DNA of 64,000 bases from assembly GCF_009664835.1 (NCBI RefSeq), contig NZ_CP045929.1, positions 4,030,001 to 4,094,000 on the forward strand, read 5' to 3'. Positions within the stretch are counted from its first letter, which is position 1. Each line of letters opens with the position of its first letter. A program made the translations under genes and the position numbers. This DNA is from Allosaccharopolyspora coralli (lineage in GTDB: Bacteria; Actinomycetota; Actinomycetes; Mycobacteriales; Pseudonocardiaceae). The notes beneath the pieces were generated by a model. The model was given only the letters and a program-made list of their open reading frames with translations. It was not told the DNA's origin and made no database searches. Shown one piece after another: positions 49,968-58,068 of this stretch.

Positions 49968-52111
49968 ACGCCCTCCTTGTGCTGCGACGCCTCGAGATTC
50001 TCCACGGCGATCCGGACCGTCCCCGCCTCGGACGCCTCCACTTCGCGCGTGAGTTCGAGCAGGAAGCCGAATGCCACCAGTTCCGCCGCCGAGTACGTGG
50101 CCCGGTAGCGCACCCCGCCGCCGGGCTGCGCGAACCACGAGGCGGACACCGCCCGCCACACCGGCAGCGGACGCAACACCCGGTACCGGCGGTACCCGCG
50201 CTCGACGTGCGCGGGCGGGAGCGACCGCTGAGCGACCGCGGTCCCATCGACGGCGAAGACCCGTCCCGCACCGGTGCCGAAGCGGTCGAGCACCGTGTCC
50301 GGGTCGAGCACGATCGGCTCGCCGGACTCCACACAGCCCTCCGGGAACCGCGCCGACGCTCGCCACACGTAGTCGCGCGAGTCCTCGACGAGGAACCGGC
50401 GCTCCCACTCGACTTCGGCGAGCTCGCCCAGCGGGTCGTGGTTTTCCAGCAGCTCGGCGGGCACCTCGCGTGCCTCGCCGTCCGCGAGCGGTGCGGCGCC
50501 GGATCGCGCCCGGACCGCCGCGTCGGAACCATCCACAAGGGACGAGCGTGGGTGGTCCTGCGGCGGAAAACACACTCCGCCGACGGGTTCCTGCTCTTCG
50601 GCAGGCGGCGGCAACTGCCTGCTCGGGCGTGGTGCCGCGAGCGGCATGTGCCCGAGCGGGAACTGGTTGAGCACGAACGCCACCACCGACTCGCTCCGCG
50701 CGGGCGTGCGCGGCGGACGCGGCACGTCCGCCTGCTGCGCACTCGCATGCGGCATCGGCGGCTGCACTGCGGCTCCCGGAGGCCGAGCAGCCGCTCGCGG
50801 TGGCTGCTGCACCTGGGGCGCGGGCTGCTGCGGCGGAGGCTGCGGGACCACGCCGAACCCGGGTTGCTGGGGACGGTAGGGCACCGCAGGCCGCGGGGGA
50901 GGCTGAGCCGCCACGCCGCCGGGTTGCTGTCCCCCGGCGGGCGGCGGCGCCACGCCGCCGTGCTGGAACCCGCCGGCCTGCGGTGGAGGCTGTGCCATCG
51001 GTGGAGCCTGCGGCGGCATCGGAGCATTCGGCACGGCTGCGGCCGCCGAAGCAGGCGGAGCCGCCCAAGCCGACTGCACGCCCTGCGGCGAGGTCACCGG
51101 GTCACTCGGAGAGAGCGACACCGGCCCTGTGGACTCCGCACCGCCGCCCCAGCCTGGCGTCACCGACGGACCCACCGGGATCGGGCCGGTGTTCTCGCTG
51201 AACCCGGGCGGGCCGCCTGCCGGAGGGCCGACTTCCGGGCCGCCGACCGGCCCCGGATTCAGCCGATCCATTGTGGACTCCGTTGCACCTGCCGCATGCT
51301 GCGCCTGCTCTGCCACGGGCTCGTTCACAGCCCCGAGAGCACCCCCCACCGTCGCTGCACCATCACCGACAGCGCCCGCAACACCGTGTCCGGGAACGCC
51401 TTCGGTGAGACCCGTTCCCACGTCCGCAGCCGTCCCCCCGGCCTCGCCGACGGACTGACCGATGCCGACGACGGCCTCACCCGTGTCGGCAGCGAGACCG
51501 CTCGCGCCACCGGCCACGTCGCTCACGGCGTCACCGGCGCTCCCCGCCACGCCGCTGACGGTGTTCTCGACCGAGCCCAGCAACCCGGGTGCCGAACCGG
51601 AGTCCATCGTCACACCGCTGTCGGCATCCACCGCCGACGACAACGTGGCGTGGGTCTCCGACACACCCACGGACGCACCGCGCAACACGGTGTCGAGCCC
51701 GGCGAGTGCCTGTGCGTTCCCCGAGCCCGCCGCCTGCTCCGCCGCGTCGACCTGTTTGGCCGCGTCGACCAGCTGACGCACCATCTGCACCTTCGCCGCA
51801 CCGATCTGCTCGGCGGCGTGGTCCAGCCGGTCGGCCGAGGCCGTGCACGCCTTCACCGAGGACCGCAGCGGCCCGTCCTCGCCGACCATGCCGTTCCATT
51901 CGCGCCCCGCCGCGTCACCGGACTCGCCCTGCAAGGACGCCAGCGCGCCCTGGGCGACACCGTCGGCCGACGACGACAGCGAGTCGATCGACGTGGCCGC
52001 CTCCCGCCAGGCCCCCGCGGACTCACGCATCGCGTCCTCGTCGGCCTCCGGCCACTGCAGCCCGACCTTCGCGGCGACGTCACGCAGTTCCGGAGGAAGT
52101 TCGATCCCCAT
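49964..52111 (-). CDS. Polymorphic toxin with C-terminal TNT (NAD+ glycohydrolase) domain
   Basis: This 715-residue protein has an N-terminal helical WXG100/PPE-like region (~1-150; ELPPELRDVAAKVGLQWPEA), an Ala/Gly-rich linker and a long Pro/Gln-rich disordered stretch (~270-500). The C-terminal TNT domain (~570-690) has VLDRFGTGAGRVFAVDGTAV, QRSLPPAHVERGYRRYRVLR and WFAQPGGGVRYRA, where the Gln (about residue 662) matches the essential glutamine of tuberculosis necrotizing toxin, which destroys NAD+. There is no signal peptide; export by type VII secretion is likely. ATG 52111 is used; GTG 52117 is also possible. Confidence 0.85.
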   Translation of the reverse strand: MGIELPPELRDVAAKVGLQWPEADEDAMRESAGAWREAATSIDSLSSSADGVAQGALASLQGESGDAAGREWNGMVGEDGPLRSSVKACTASADRLDHAAEQIGAAKVQMVRQLVDAAKQVDAAEQAAGSGNAQALAGLDTVLRGASVGVSETHATLSSAVDADSGVTMDSGSAPGLLGSVENTVSGVAGSAGDAVSDVAGGASGLAADTGEAVVGIGQSVGEAGGTAADVGTGLTEGVPGHGVAGAVGDGAATVGGALGAVNEPVAEQAQHAAGATESTMDRLNPGPVGGPEVGPPAGGPPGFSENTGPIPVGPSVTPGWGGGAESTGPVSLSPSDPVTSPQGVQSAWAAPPASAAAAVPNAPMPPQAPPMAQPPPQAGGFQHGGVAPPPAGGQQPGGVAAQPPPRPAVPYRPQQPGFGVVPQPPPQQPAPQVQQPPRAAARPPGAAVQPPMPHASAQQADVPRPPRTPARSESVVAFVLNQFPLGHMPLAAPRPSRQLPPPAEEQEPVGGVCFPPQDHPRSSLVDGSDAAVRARSGAAPLADGEAREVPAELLENHDPLGELAEVEWERRFLVEDSRDYVWRASARFPEGCVESGEPIVLDPDTVLDRFGTGAGRVFAVDGTAVAQRSLPPAHVERGYRRYRVLRPLPVWRAVSASWFAQPGGGVRYRATYSAAELVAFGFLLELTREVEASEAGTVRIAVENLEASQHKEGV

Positions 52112-52113
52112 GC

Positions 52114-52431
52114 TCACACCTGCCCGGAACGGCCGAGCTCGGCGGCACCGGCGTCGTCGGCCGCCCGGGACGTCGCCGCCGACTCCGCGAACTTCCCGCC
52201 GAGCCCCCGCAGGCTGCCCGCGATCCCGCCGACGGCGTCCGCGGCCTCCTGTGCTCGGGGCTCGTGCTTGGCGGCGAACCGTTGCCCGACCTCGTCCGCA
52301 CCCCAACAGCCGGCACCGGCTTCCTGCGCCCGACGCAGCTGCTCGGCGATGCGGTCCGCCTGCCCCGCGAGGTCGTGCAACTCACCGGCGCTGCGCGTGA
52401 GCCCGTCCAGATCCGTGCGGAACCCGTTCAC
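52114..52431 (-). CDS. WXG100-like small secretion protein
   Basis: This 105-residue helical protein contains CWGADEVGQRFAAKHEP around residues 41-58, where W-G between two helices is the WXG100 hallmark and a Y/F-x3-E-like element follows. It lacks a signal peptide, as expected for a type VII substrate or chaperone. Its stop is just upstream of the toxin start. Its own start overlaps the YbaB-like gene's end, so the set is one operon. Confidence 0.75.
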   Translation of the reverse strand: MNGFRTDLDGLTRSAGELHDLAGQADRIAEQLRRAQEAGAGCWGADEVGQRFAAKHEPRAQEAADAVGGIAGSLRGLGGKFAESAATSRAADDAGAAELGRSGQV

Positions 52432-52895
52432 CTTCTGCCCCCGTCCCTGCCGTCCTCGAGCCAGCTGCCGCTGCCTTCGTCCTCATCGTCGTCGTCGCAC
52501 GCCGGTTCGATACGGGACTTCGGAGCATCGTTCGCGACAGCAATCGGATCGAGGTCCGCGCGGCCCTCCCACACCGAGGCCGGGTCCGTGCCCGAAGGCA
52601 ACACCGGCTGGAGCAATTCGTGCGCACGCTCCGCCACGGCGTGCGCGGCCTGCGCCGACAGGCGCGTCACCACCGCAGCCAACTGATCCGGCCGGTAACG
52701 CTGATACGCCGACTCGGAGAGCACCAGGTCCCGCAACGCGCCCTGGGCACCCACGGTCACCGTCACGGTTCCGTCCTCGCTGCGCACCGTCTCGGTGAGC
52801 GTCGCCAACTCCTCCTGCACCGACCGAAGCCGCTCGCGCCCGCGCCGGTACTCCGCGAGCAGTTCCTCGACCTGGGCACCATGATCGGCAGGCAT
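52428..52895 (-). CDS. YbaB/EbfC-family protein opening the toxin operon
   Basis: This 155-residue protein has an N-terminal coiled helix (VEELLAEYRRGRERLRSVQE), a beta segment GTVTVTVGAQGALRDLVLSE and an acidic tail (DDDDEDEGSGSWLEDGRDGG). The layout is the same as in the YbaB-like protein at 27370-27819, including the Trp in the acidic tail. It is the first gene of the unit YbaB-WXG100-toxin-immunity. DNA binding, regulation or a chaperone role are possible; none is shown. Confidence 0.75.
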   Translation of the reverse strand: MPADHGAQVEELLAEYRRGRERLRSVQEELATLTETVRSEDGTVTVTVGAQGALRDLVLSESAYQRYRPDQLAAVVTRLSAQAAHAVAERAHELLQPVLPSGTDPASVWEGRADLDPIAVANDAPKSRIEPACDDDDEDEGSGSWLEDGRDGGRR

Positions 52896-53044
52896 GGCCG
52901 TTCCCCTCTCCCGGGATGTTCGTCACTGCCCGACCCCGACACCGGCGAGCTGCCGCCGGTCGCAGGCATGCCTCCGACGATGGGACGCAGCCGCCGGGCC
53001 GATGGTTCCACGTGCCCGAGACGCACTCGCGGCCCGGCTCCGGC

Positions 53045-53995
53045 TCAGCCGGCGAGCGCCTTGACCACCGCGGACGGGCTGGGACGCCCCAGTTGGCCCG
53101 CCATCCACACGCTCGTGTCGACCAGGGCCGCGAGGTCCACCCCGTGCTCGATGCCGAGCCCGTCGAGCATCCACACCAGGTCCTCGGTCGCGAGATTGCC
53201 GGTCGCCGACTTCGCGTACGGGCAGCCGCCGAGGCCACCAGCGGAGGAATCGACCGTCGACACCCCGAGACGAAGCGCCGCGTAGGTGTTCGCCAGCGCC
53301 TGGCCGTAGGTGTCGTGAAAATGCACCGCCAGCCGGTCGACCCCCACGCCCTCAGCGACGAAAGCGCCGATCACCGCCTCCACGTGGCCTGGAGTGGCCG
53401 AGCCGATCGTGTCGCCCAAGGACAACTGCGAACAGCCCATGCCCAGCAGCCGCTTGCCGACCGAGACCACCTGTTCGATCGGGACCGCGCCCTCCCACGG
53501 GTCGCCGAAGACCATCGACACGTAGCCGCGTACGTCCATGCCTTCGGCTGTCGCACGCGAGACCACCGGGTCGAACATGCCGAACTGTTCGTCGAGGGAG
53601 CGGTTCAAGTTCTTGCGGGTGAACGACTCCGTGGCCGCCGCGAAGATCGCGACGTCCCGGACTCCCGACTCGATCGCCCGATCCAGGCCGCGCTCGTTGG
53701 GCACCAACACCGGGTACCGCACGCCCTCTCTCGGAGTGAGCCCGTCGATCACCTCGGCGGCGTCGGCGAGCTGCGGAACCCACTTCGGATGCACGAAGCT
53801 CGTCGTCTCCACGACCGTGAGCCCTGCCTCGGCGAGCCGGGTGAGGAAGTCCAGCTTCACCGCCGGGGGCACGACCTCGGACTCGTTCTGCAGACCGTCC
53901 CGCGGACCGACCTCCCAGATCGTCACCGCACTCGGCAACTCCGCCGGACGCGGCGACGCCACCGGCATCGGCAACCCCAGCTCACGCGTGTTCAT
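53045..53995 (-). CDS. Hydroxymethylglutaryl-CoA lyase
   Basis: Cleaves HMG-CoA to acetoacetate and acetyl-CoA, the end of leucine degradation. The 316-residue TIM-barrel protein has VGPRDGLQNE (metal and catalytic Arg-Asp), SFVHPKWVPQLADA, the HFHDTYGQALANTYAAL metal histidines and the signature GGLGGCPYAKSATGNLATED with the catalytic cysteine. ATG 53995 is preferred to the in-frame codon at 54049. The end of the pathway fits the propionyl-/acyl-CoA carboxylase gene nearby. A related lyase of this family cannot be fully excluded. Confidence 0.9.
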   Translation of the reverse strand: MNTRELGLPMPVASPRPAELPSAVTIWEVGPRDGLQNESEVVPPAVKLDFLTRLAEAGLTVVETTSFVHPKWVPQLADAAEVIDGLTPREGVRYPVLVPNERGLDRAIESGVRDVAIFAAATESFTRKNLNRSLDEQFGMFDPVVSRATAEGMDVRGYVSMVFGDPWEGAVPIEQVVSVGKRLLGMGCSQLSLGDTIGSATPGHVEAVIGAFVAEGVGVDRLAVHFHDTYGQALANTYAALRLGVSTVDSSAGGLGGCPYAKSATGNLATEDLVWMLDGLGIEHGVDLAALVDTSVWMAGQLGRPSPSAVVKALAG

Positions 53996-54059
53996 CGGCA
54001 CTCCCGGTTCGCTCGACCCGCGCTGGTGCGGTTCCGTGCTCGGTACCACGCAGGGACCG

Positions 54060-54575
54060 TCATCGGTACTCCTCGTGATCCCAGTCGTCGCGGTAGTCGC
54101 CGTTGACCTCCCGGTACAACAGCGTGTGCACGTGCTCCACGTGCGGGATGTCGTCGAACTCGAGCGGCTCGTCGGCGGCGGACTCCACGATGAGCGTTCC
54201 GCAGCCCAGCATCCGGTCCACGACGCCGTGCCGGAACCGGACGCTGTTGATGCGCTGCATCGGGATGTCCACGCCCGAGCGGGTGAACACGCCCTCGCGG
54301 ACCATCAGCCGTTGCGTGGTCACCACGAAGTGCGTGGTCTTCCAGCGCAGCAGTGGCGCCAGCGTCAACCACACCGCGAGAATCAGGCCGAGCACCCCGA
54401 TCGCGATCCACGCGGGCAGATGCCAGGACAGCGGCGCGACGAGCGCGGCGAGATACGCCCCGCCGCCCACCACGACGAGGAACACCAGCACCGGAACGAC
54501 CAGCATCTTCCAGTGCGGGTGCTTGTGCACGACGACGTACTCGTCCTCACCGAGCAGGTCCTCGGGATAGGCCAC
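54060..54575 (-). CDS. PH-domain membrane protein (bPH2/YdbS-like)
   Basis: This 171-residue protein has two hydrophobic helices (LVVPVLVFLVVVGGGAYLAA and IAIGVLGLILAVWLTLAPLL). A bacterial PH domain follows (FVVTTQRLMVREGVFTRSGV, DIPMQRINSVRFRHGVVDRM, GCGTLIVESAADEPLEFDDI). The position next to birA matches Rv3278c. Function unknown. The start is GTG 54575 with GAGGAGGGG upstream; longer frames reaching 54830 run through hairpin repeats and are not coding. Confidence 0.88.
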   Translation of the reverse strand: MAYPEDLLGEDEYVVVHKHPHWKMLVVPVLVFLVVVGGGAYLAALVAPLSWHLPAWIAIGVLGLILAVWLTLAPLLRWKTTHFVVTTQRLMVREGVFTRSGVDIPMQRINSVRFRHGVVDRMLGCGTLIVESAADEPLEFDDIPHVEHVHTLLYREVNGDYRDDWDHEEYR

Positions 54576-54657
54576 GGATCCCCTCCTCACCGGGCACCGA
54601 TGCCGATCACGGTACCGGCCACGCCGCACGGCGAACACTCGTCCCACAGCAACGGCG

Positions 54658-54912
54658 CGAACGGCACTCTCGCCCCACAACACGAGGCGAACGGCACCCT
54701 CGCCCCACAACACGAGGCGAACGGCACTCTCGCTCCATACGACACCGCACCGACCCGGCGCGAACGGCACTCTCGCCTCGCGAGACGAGGCGAACGGCAC
54801 TCTCGCCCCACAACACGAGGCGAACGGCACTCTCGACCCACACGGAACCGCACCAGCCCGACGGGGCGAACGGCACGTTCGCCTCGCGAGACGGGGCGAG
54901 AGTGCCGTTCGC
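54658..54912. repeat. Cluster of GAACGGCACTCTCGCC repeats between birA and the PH gene
   Basis: About seven copies of GGCGAACGGCACTCTCGCC or close variants lie in 255 bp, several separated by CCACAACACGA or TCGCGAGACGA. Most point the same way. The last pair, 54865-54912, is inverted and forms a ~19-bp-stem hairpin just after the birA stop codon, a likely terminator. The arm sequence is the same as at 1707-1753 and in the 97-bp array. Confidence 0.75.
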
Positions 54913-54917
54913 CTCGC

Positions 54918-55754
54918 TCAGCGGTCGTCGGGGCGAAGGTGGACCACGTCGCCTGCCGAGATCGCGGTGCGGACACCGTCGAGGCCACGCACCACGAGCC
55001 GCCCCTGCTCGTCGACGTCCTTTGCGACCCCGCGCAGCGACTCCGCACCCCCGAGTTCGACACGGACGTCCTGGTCCAGCGTCACGCACAGCGCTCGGTA
55101 GCGGTCCAGGACACCGGTCTCCGCGACAGCACCGGCGTCCGACCGCCACTGGTCCTCGACCTCGGCGAACGCGTGCAGCAGCCGGATAGCGAACTCTTGC
55201 CGGTCGACGGCGCTCGCCCCTTCCGCCGCGAGCGAGGTCGCGGGCAGGCCGCCCGCCCCGGAGGGCAGGTCGTCCGTCGAGTGGTGCACGTTCACCCCGA
55301 CCCCGAGCACGACCGCCATCCCGTCGAGGGTGGTGACGCCCTCGGCGAGGATCCCGGCGGACTTGCGTCGACCGGGGCCGAGCAGCAGGTCGTTCGGCCA
55401 TTTCAGCGTGGCCTCGATGTTGGTCGTCTCACGGACCGTCTCTGCCAACGCCACCCCCGCGAGCAGCGGTATCCACGACAGCGCGGACTGTGCGACCACC
55501 ACGGGCCGCAGCAGAACGCTCACGTGAAGGCCGTAAGAGCGCGGCGAGACCCACGTCCGCTGCATCCGCCCGCGCCCCGCCTGCTGCTCCTCGGCGATGA
55601 GGACGGTGCGGTCGGGTTCACCGGCCGTCGCGGCCGCGACGAGGTCGGTGTTCGTCGAGCCTGTGACGGTCACCACGTTCAGCGCGGAATAGGGGCCGTC
55701 GTTCACCAGGCGCTTGCGCAGGACGTCGGCATCGAGGGGGACCGGTCTCGTCAT
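54918..55754 (-). CDS. birA: Biotin-[acetyl-CoA-carboxylase] ligase
   Basis: Activates biotin and attaches it to the carrier subunit of acyl-CoA carboxylases. The 278-residue protein has STNTDLVAAATAG, the biotinyl-AMP loop QQAGRGRMQRTWVSP, LKWPNDLLLGPGRRKSAGIL and GVGVNVHH. A C-terminal SH3-like domain follows (AKDVDEQGRLVVRGLDGVR). No N-terminal helix-turn-helix is present, so it is a ligase only. ATG 55754. In mycobacteria birA and accD5 are neighbours; here the gas vesicle cluster separates them. Confidence 0.94.
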   Translation of the reverse strand: MTRPVPLDADVLRKRLVNDGPYSALNVVTVTGSTNTDLVAAATAGEPDRTVLIAEEQQAGRGRMQRTWVSPRSYGLHVSVLLRPVVVAQSALSWIPLLAGVALAETVRETTNIEATLKWPNDLLLGPGRRKSAGILAEGVTTLDGMAVVLGVGVNVHHSTDDLPSGAGGLPATSLAAEGASAVDRQEFAIRLLHAFAEVEDQWRSDAGAVAETGVLDRYRALCVTLDQDVRVELGGAESLRGVAKDVDEQGRLVVRGLDGVRTAISAGDVVHLRPDDR

Positions 55755-56232
55755 GCCGCTGACACTACGGCGCCCAACGCACACCAATCCGCGCTCCCTC
55801 TGAGCACCCTCTCGCGCGCGAGCGACCATGACGATCCTTGCGAGCGTCGGTAAGGTCGCCGTGGCGCGGGTTGAGACAGCAGCCTGCCGGTGAATCGCCG
55901 AACCCCGGTTCACTCGGAGTTCTGCATCACAGATCAAGAAACGGTCCGTCCGACACGAACGCGTACCGTCGCGTGAGTGAGCGCCACAGGGCCTCTTTCC
56001 GGGCCACTCGCTCCGTTCTCGCGCAACAGATCAAAAATGACCGAGCGGCGGATCGATCACCTCACCAATTGCACGCCGCACCACCCACACGGGCCAGTTA
56101 TCAGGAAATCTTCCGGCACTGGACGAACGAGTTCATCTTCTTGTCGATGATCGGTTTACCCGTCGATCTCACAGGGTAGCTCTCGCGGATGAAGACGCAC
56201 TGCCGGTCGCACACGACAACGCAGTCCTGGAG
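55755..56232. other. AT-richer spacer upstream of gvpO
   Basis: This 478-bp divergent gap between birA and gvpO has a base composition visibly lower in G+C than its surroundings, especially from about 56020. No gene is supported, although a 113-codon frame (55838-56179) is open. It contains a strong candidate stress-sigma promoter (56153-56179). Confidence 0.5.
56153..56179 (+). promoter_or_regulatory. Candidate SigF/SigB-type promoter for the gas vesicle cluster
   Basis: GGTTT (56153-56157) and GGGTAG (56174-56179) are separated by 16 bases. This matches the GTTT-N15-17-GGGTA consensus of actinobacterial SigF/SigB-like general-stress sigma factors. The -10 element ends 53 bp before the gvpO start. 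The match is by eye. Confidence 0.6.
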
Positions 56233-56595
56233 ATGCGCACGATCATGACGGAGCAGTCCAAGCGGCGGAGCTCCGCCGCGAGTTCTCGTACACCCACGAG
56301 GTCACGGGAGCGCGACACGGAATCCGGCGGTACCGGCCGCACGACCAAGCGCACCGCCATCGTGCGGCAGGCACGCCACCAACTCGAAGAACTGCTGGGC
56401 AAGGAGACCGAGTCGATTTCGGCGTTCCGCACCACCGACGAGGGATGGCAGCTCAACGTCGAGGTCGTGGAAGTACCACGGGTCCCCGACACCACGAGCA
56501 TTCTCGGGACCTACTCGGTTCAGCTCGACAACGACGGCGAGCTCGTCGGTTACGAACGTCTCGCCCGCTATGCACGCGGACAGATCGGTCGTTGA
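56233..56595 (+). CDS. gvpO: Gas vesicle protein GvpO
   Basis: This 120-residue protein has a polar, basic N-terminus (residues 1-45). The GvpO core follows: ARHQLEELLGKETESISAFR, the WQLNVEVVEVPRVPDTTSIL strand block and GELVGYERLARYARGQI. GvpO is a regulatory or assembly factor required for vesicle formation in archaea and actinobacteria. It is the first gene of the cluster, 36 bp before gvpA, as in Streptomyces gvp clusters. ATG 56233 or ATG 56245 may be the start. Confidence 0.88.
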   Translation: MRTIMTEQSKRRSSAASSRTPTRSRERDTESGGTGRTTKRTAIVRQARHQLEELLGKETESISAFRTTDEGWQLNVEVVEVPRVPDTTSILGTYSVQLDNDGELVGYERLARYARGQIGR

Positions 56596-56631
56596 ACCGC
56601 GAATCACCCCCGAAACGAGGAGAGTCTCTTC

Positions 56632-57048
56632 ATGACACAGGCAGTACAGCAATCCGGCGGACGAGGCGGTTCTCAGAACCAGCTCTACGATATTCTCGAT
56701 CTCATTCTCGATCGTGGTCTCGTGATCGACGTCTTCGTCCGCGTCTCGCTCGTCGGCATCGAGTTGATCACTATCGACGCCCGGGTCGTCGTCGCGAGCG
56801 TGGATACCTACCTGCGTTTCGCCGAGGCGGCGAACCGGCTCGACCTCAATCAGGCGAGTAGTGCCACCACGCTTCCCGACCTGGTCGGCGACAGCGTCGA
56901 GAGCGGCGCGAAGAACAAGACCAAGGGAGCACTGACCGGCGCCAAGGAGACGTTCACCGAGGCGTTCCAGGAAGCGAAGGAACCGAGCAGCTCGGAGAAC
57001 CGGCAGAAGCAGCGCAGCAGCCGGAACCGCCGGGAAGGATCCGAATGA
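56632..57048 (+). CDS. gvpA: Gas vesicle structural protein GvpA
   Basis: The main shell protein of the gas vesicle wall. Residues ~18-75 hold the GvpA fold: [40 protein letters not shown] and [15 protein letters not shown]. The protein has 138 residues, with a lysine/glutamine-rich tail (~85-138) absent from cyanobacterial GvpA (about 70 residues) but common in actinomycetes. GAGGAGAG precedes ATG 56632. Its stop overlaps the gvpF start (ATGA). Confidence 0.93.
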   Translation: MTQAVQQSGGRGGSQNQLYDILDLILDRGLVIDVFVRVSLVGIELITIDARVVVASVDTYLRFAEAANRLDLNQASSATTLPDLVGDSVESGAKNKTKGALTGAKETFTEAFQEAKEPSSSENRQKQRSSRNRREGSE

Positions 57049-57800
57049 GTACGTACCTGTACGGGCTGGTCGCGACCTCGCACCCGGCGAGGGTGGACGG
57101 GCTCACCGGTGTCGGTGCGCCGCCCGCGCAGGTGCGCACGCTCGTAGCCGGCGACATCGTGGCGATCGTCAGCGACGCACCCGAAGGCTTGCGCGCCAAA
57201 CGGCGCGACGTGCTGGCACACGAGGACGTGTTGGAGAAGCTGTGCGCGCAGGGCGCGACACTGCCGATGCGGTTCGGGGTCGTCGGCGAGGACGACGACG
57301 CGGTCGTCGAGGAGGTCTCCGGACGCAGCGAGGAGTACACCGATCTGCTCACCCGGCTCACCGGCCAGGTCGAGATCAACGTCAAGGCTACGCACCACGA
57401 GGACGAAGTGCTGCGTCAGGTGCTGCTCGACGACTCGGACCTGCGCGCGTACCACGAACGCATCCAGTCCGACGGCGGCGGCTCCCACGAGGAGCGCATC
57501 GCGTTCGGCGAGAAGGTCGCCAACGCGGTGGAGCAACGGGCCGCGCAGGACGCCGACGTGCTGATCGGGCACTTGAGTCGGCTGGCGGACCGCCGACACA
57601 TCGGCCCGCCGGTGGGCGAGACCTTCCTCAACGCTTCGTTCCTCGTGGGCGCCGAGGAGATCCAGCACTTCGAAGAGGCCGTGGAGGCGTTGCGCGAGCA
57701 GGTGGACTGGCTGCTCGACCTGCGCGTCCGGGGCCCGTTGCCGCCGTACAGCTTCACCGAGATCCACCAACCCGAGCCCGAGATCGCGCGGCCCGGCTGA
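57045..57800 (+). CDS. gvpF: Gas vesicle protein GvpF (GvpF/L family)
   Basis: This 251-residue protein has the two-domain GvpF/L layout: N-terminal [20 protein letters not shown] and [20 protein letters not shown], middle helical part, and C-terminal [20 protein letters not shown] with [14 protein letters not shown]. In other organisms GvpF binds GvpA and initiates vesicle growth. ATG 57045 overlaps the end of gvpA. gvpG follows after 11 bp. Confidence 0.93.
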   Translation: MSTYLYGLVATSHPARVDGLTGVGAPPAQVRTLVAGDIVAIVSDAPEGLRAKRRDVLAHEDVLEKLCAQGATLPMRFGVVGEDDDAVVEEVSGRSEEYTDLLTRLTGQVEINVKATHHEDEVLRQVLLDDSDLRAYHERIQSDGGGSHEERIAFGEKVANAVEQRAAQDADVLIGHLSRLADRRHIGPPVGETFLNASFLVGAEEIQHFEEAVEALREQVDWLLDLRVRGPLPPYSFTEIHQPEPEIARPG

Positions 57801-57811
57801 AGGAGCGCGGC

Positions 57812-58048
57812 ATGGGACTGCTGAGTGAACTGATCCTGCTCCCGCTGGCCCCGGTCCGCGGGGTGGCGTGGACGGTCGATCAGGTCCTCACGGCCGCGGA
57901 ACGCGAGCAGATCGAGACGTTGCGAGCCGAACTCATCCGACTCGAACGAGACCTGCACGACGGTGTGATCGACGAGGAGGAATTCGACCGACGCGAGGAC
58001 GAGATCCTCGACCGACTCGAGGAACTCGACGCCGGGGTCACCGGTTGA
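57812..58048 (+). CDS. gvpG: Gas vesicle protein GvpG
   Basis: This 78-residue, highly helical protein starts MGLLSELILLPLAPVRGVAW and continues with a charged coiled-coil (LRAELIRLERDLHDGVIDEE, EFDRREDEILDRLEEL), the standard GvpG pattern. GvpG is a minor assembly factor. ATG 57812 has AAGGAGCG upstream. It lies between gvpF and the gvpY-like gene, as in actinobacterial clusters. Confidence 0.9.
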   Translation: MGLLSELILLPLAPVRGVAWTVDQVLTAAEREQIETLRAELIRLERDLHDGVIDEEEFDRREDEILDRLEELDAGVTG

Positions 58049-58068
58049 CCGAGAAGGGATCCGGGCAG

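Noticed and set aside
49979-52798. 939-codon open frame opposite the toxin operon
   Set aside because: Arg/His-rich mirror of high-GC genes on the other strand; no domain, start or ribosome site supports it.
54576-54830. N-terminal extension of the PH-domain protein
   Set aside because: It would translate direct hairpin repeats (repeated ARVPFA/ESAVR peptides); a strong ribosome site supports GTG 54575.
55838-56179. Small gene in the gap before gvpO
   Set aside because: Overlaps the candidate promoter, has no ribosome site and no recognisable domain; composition is unlike the neighbouring coding sequence.
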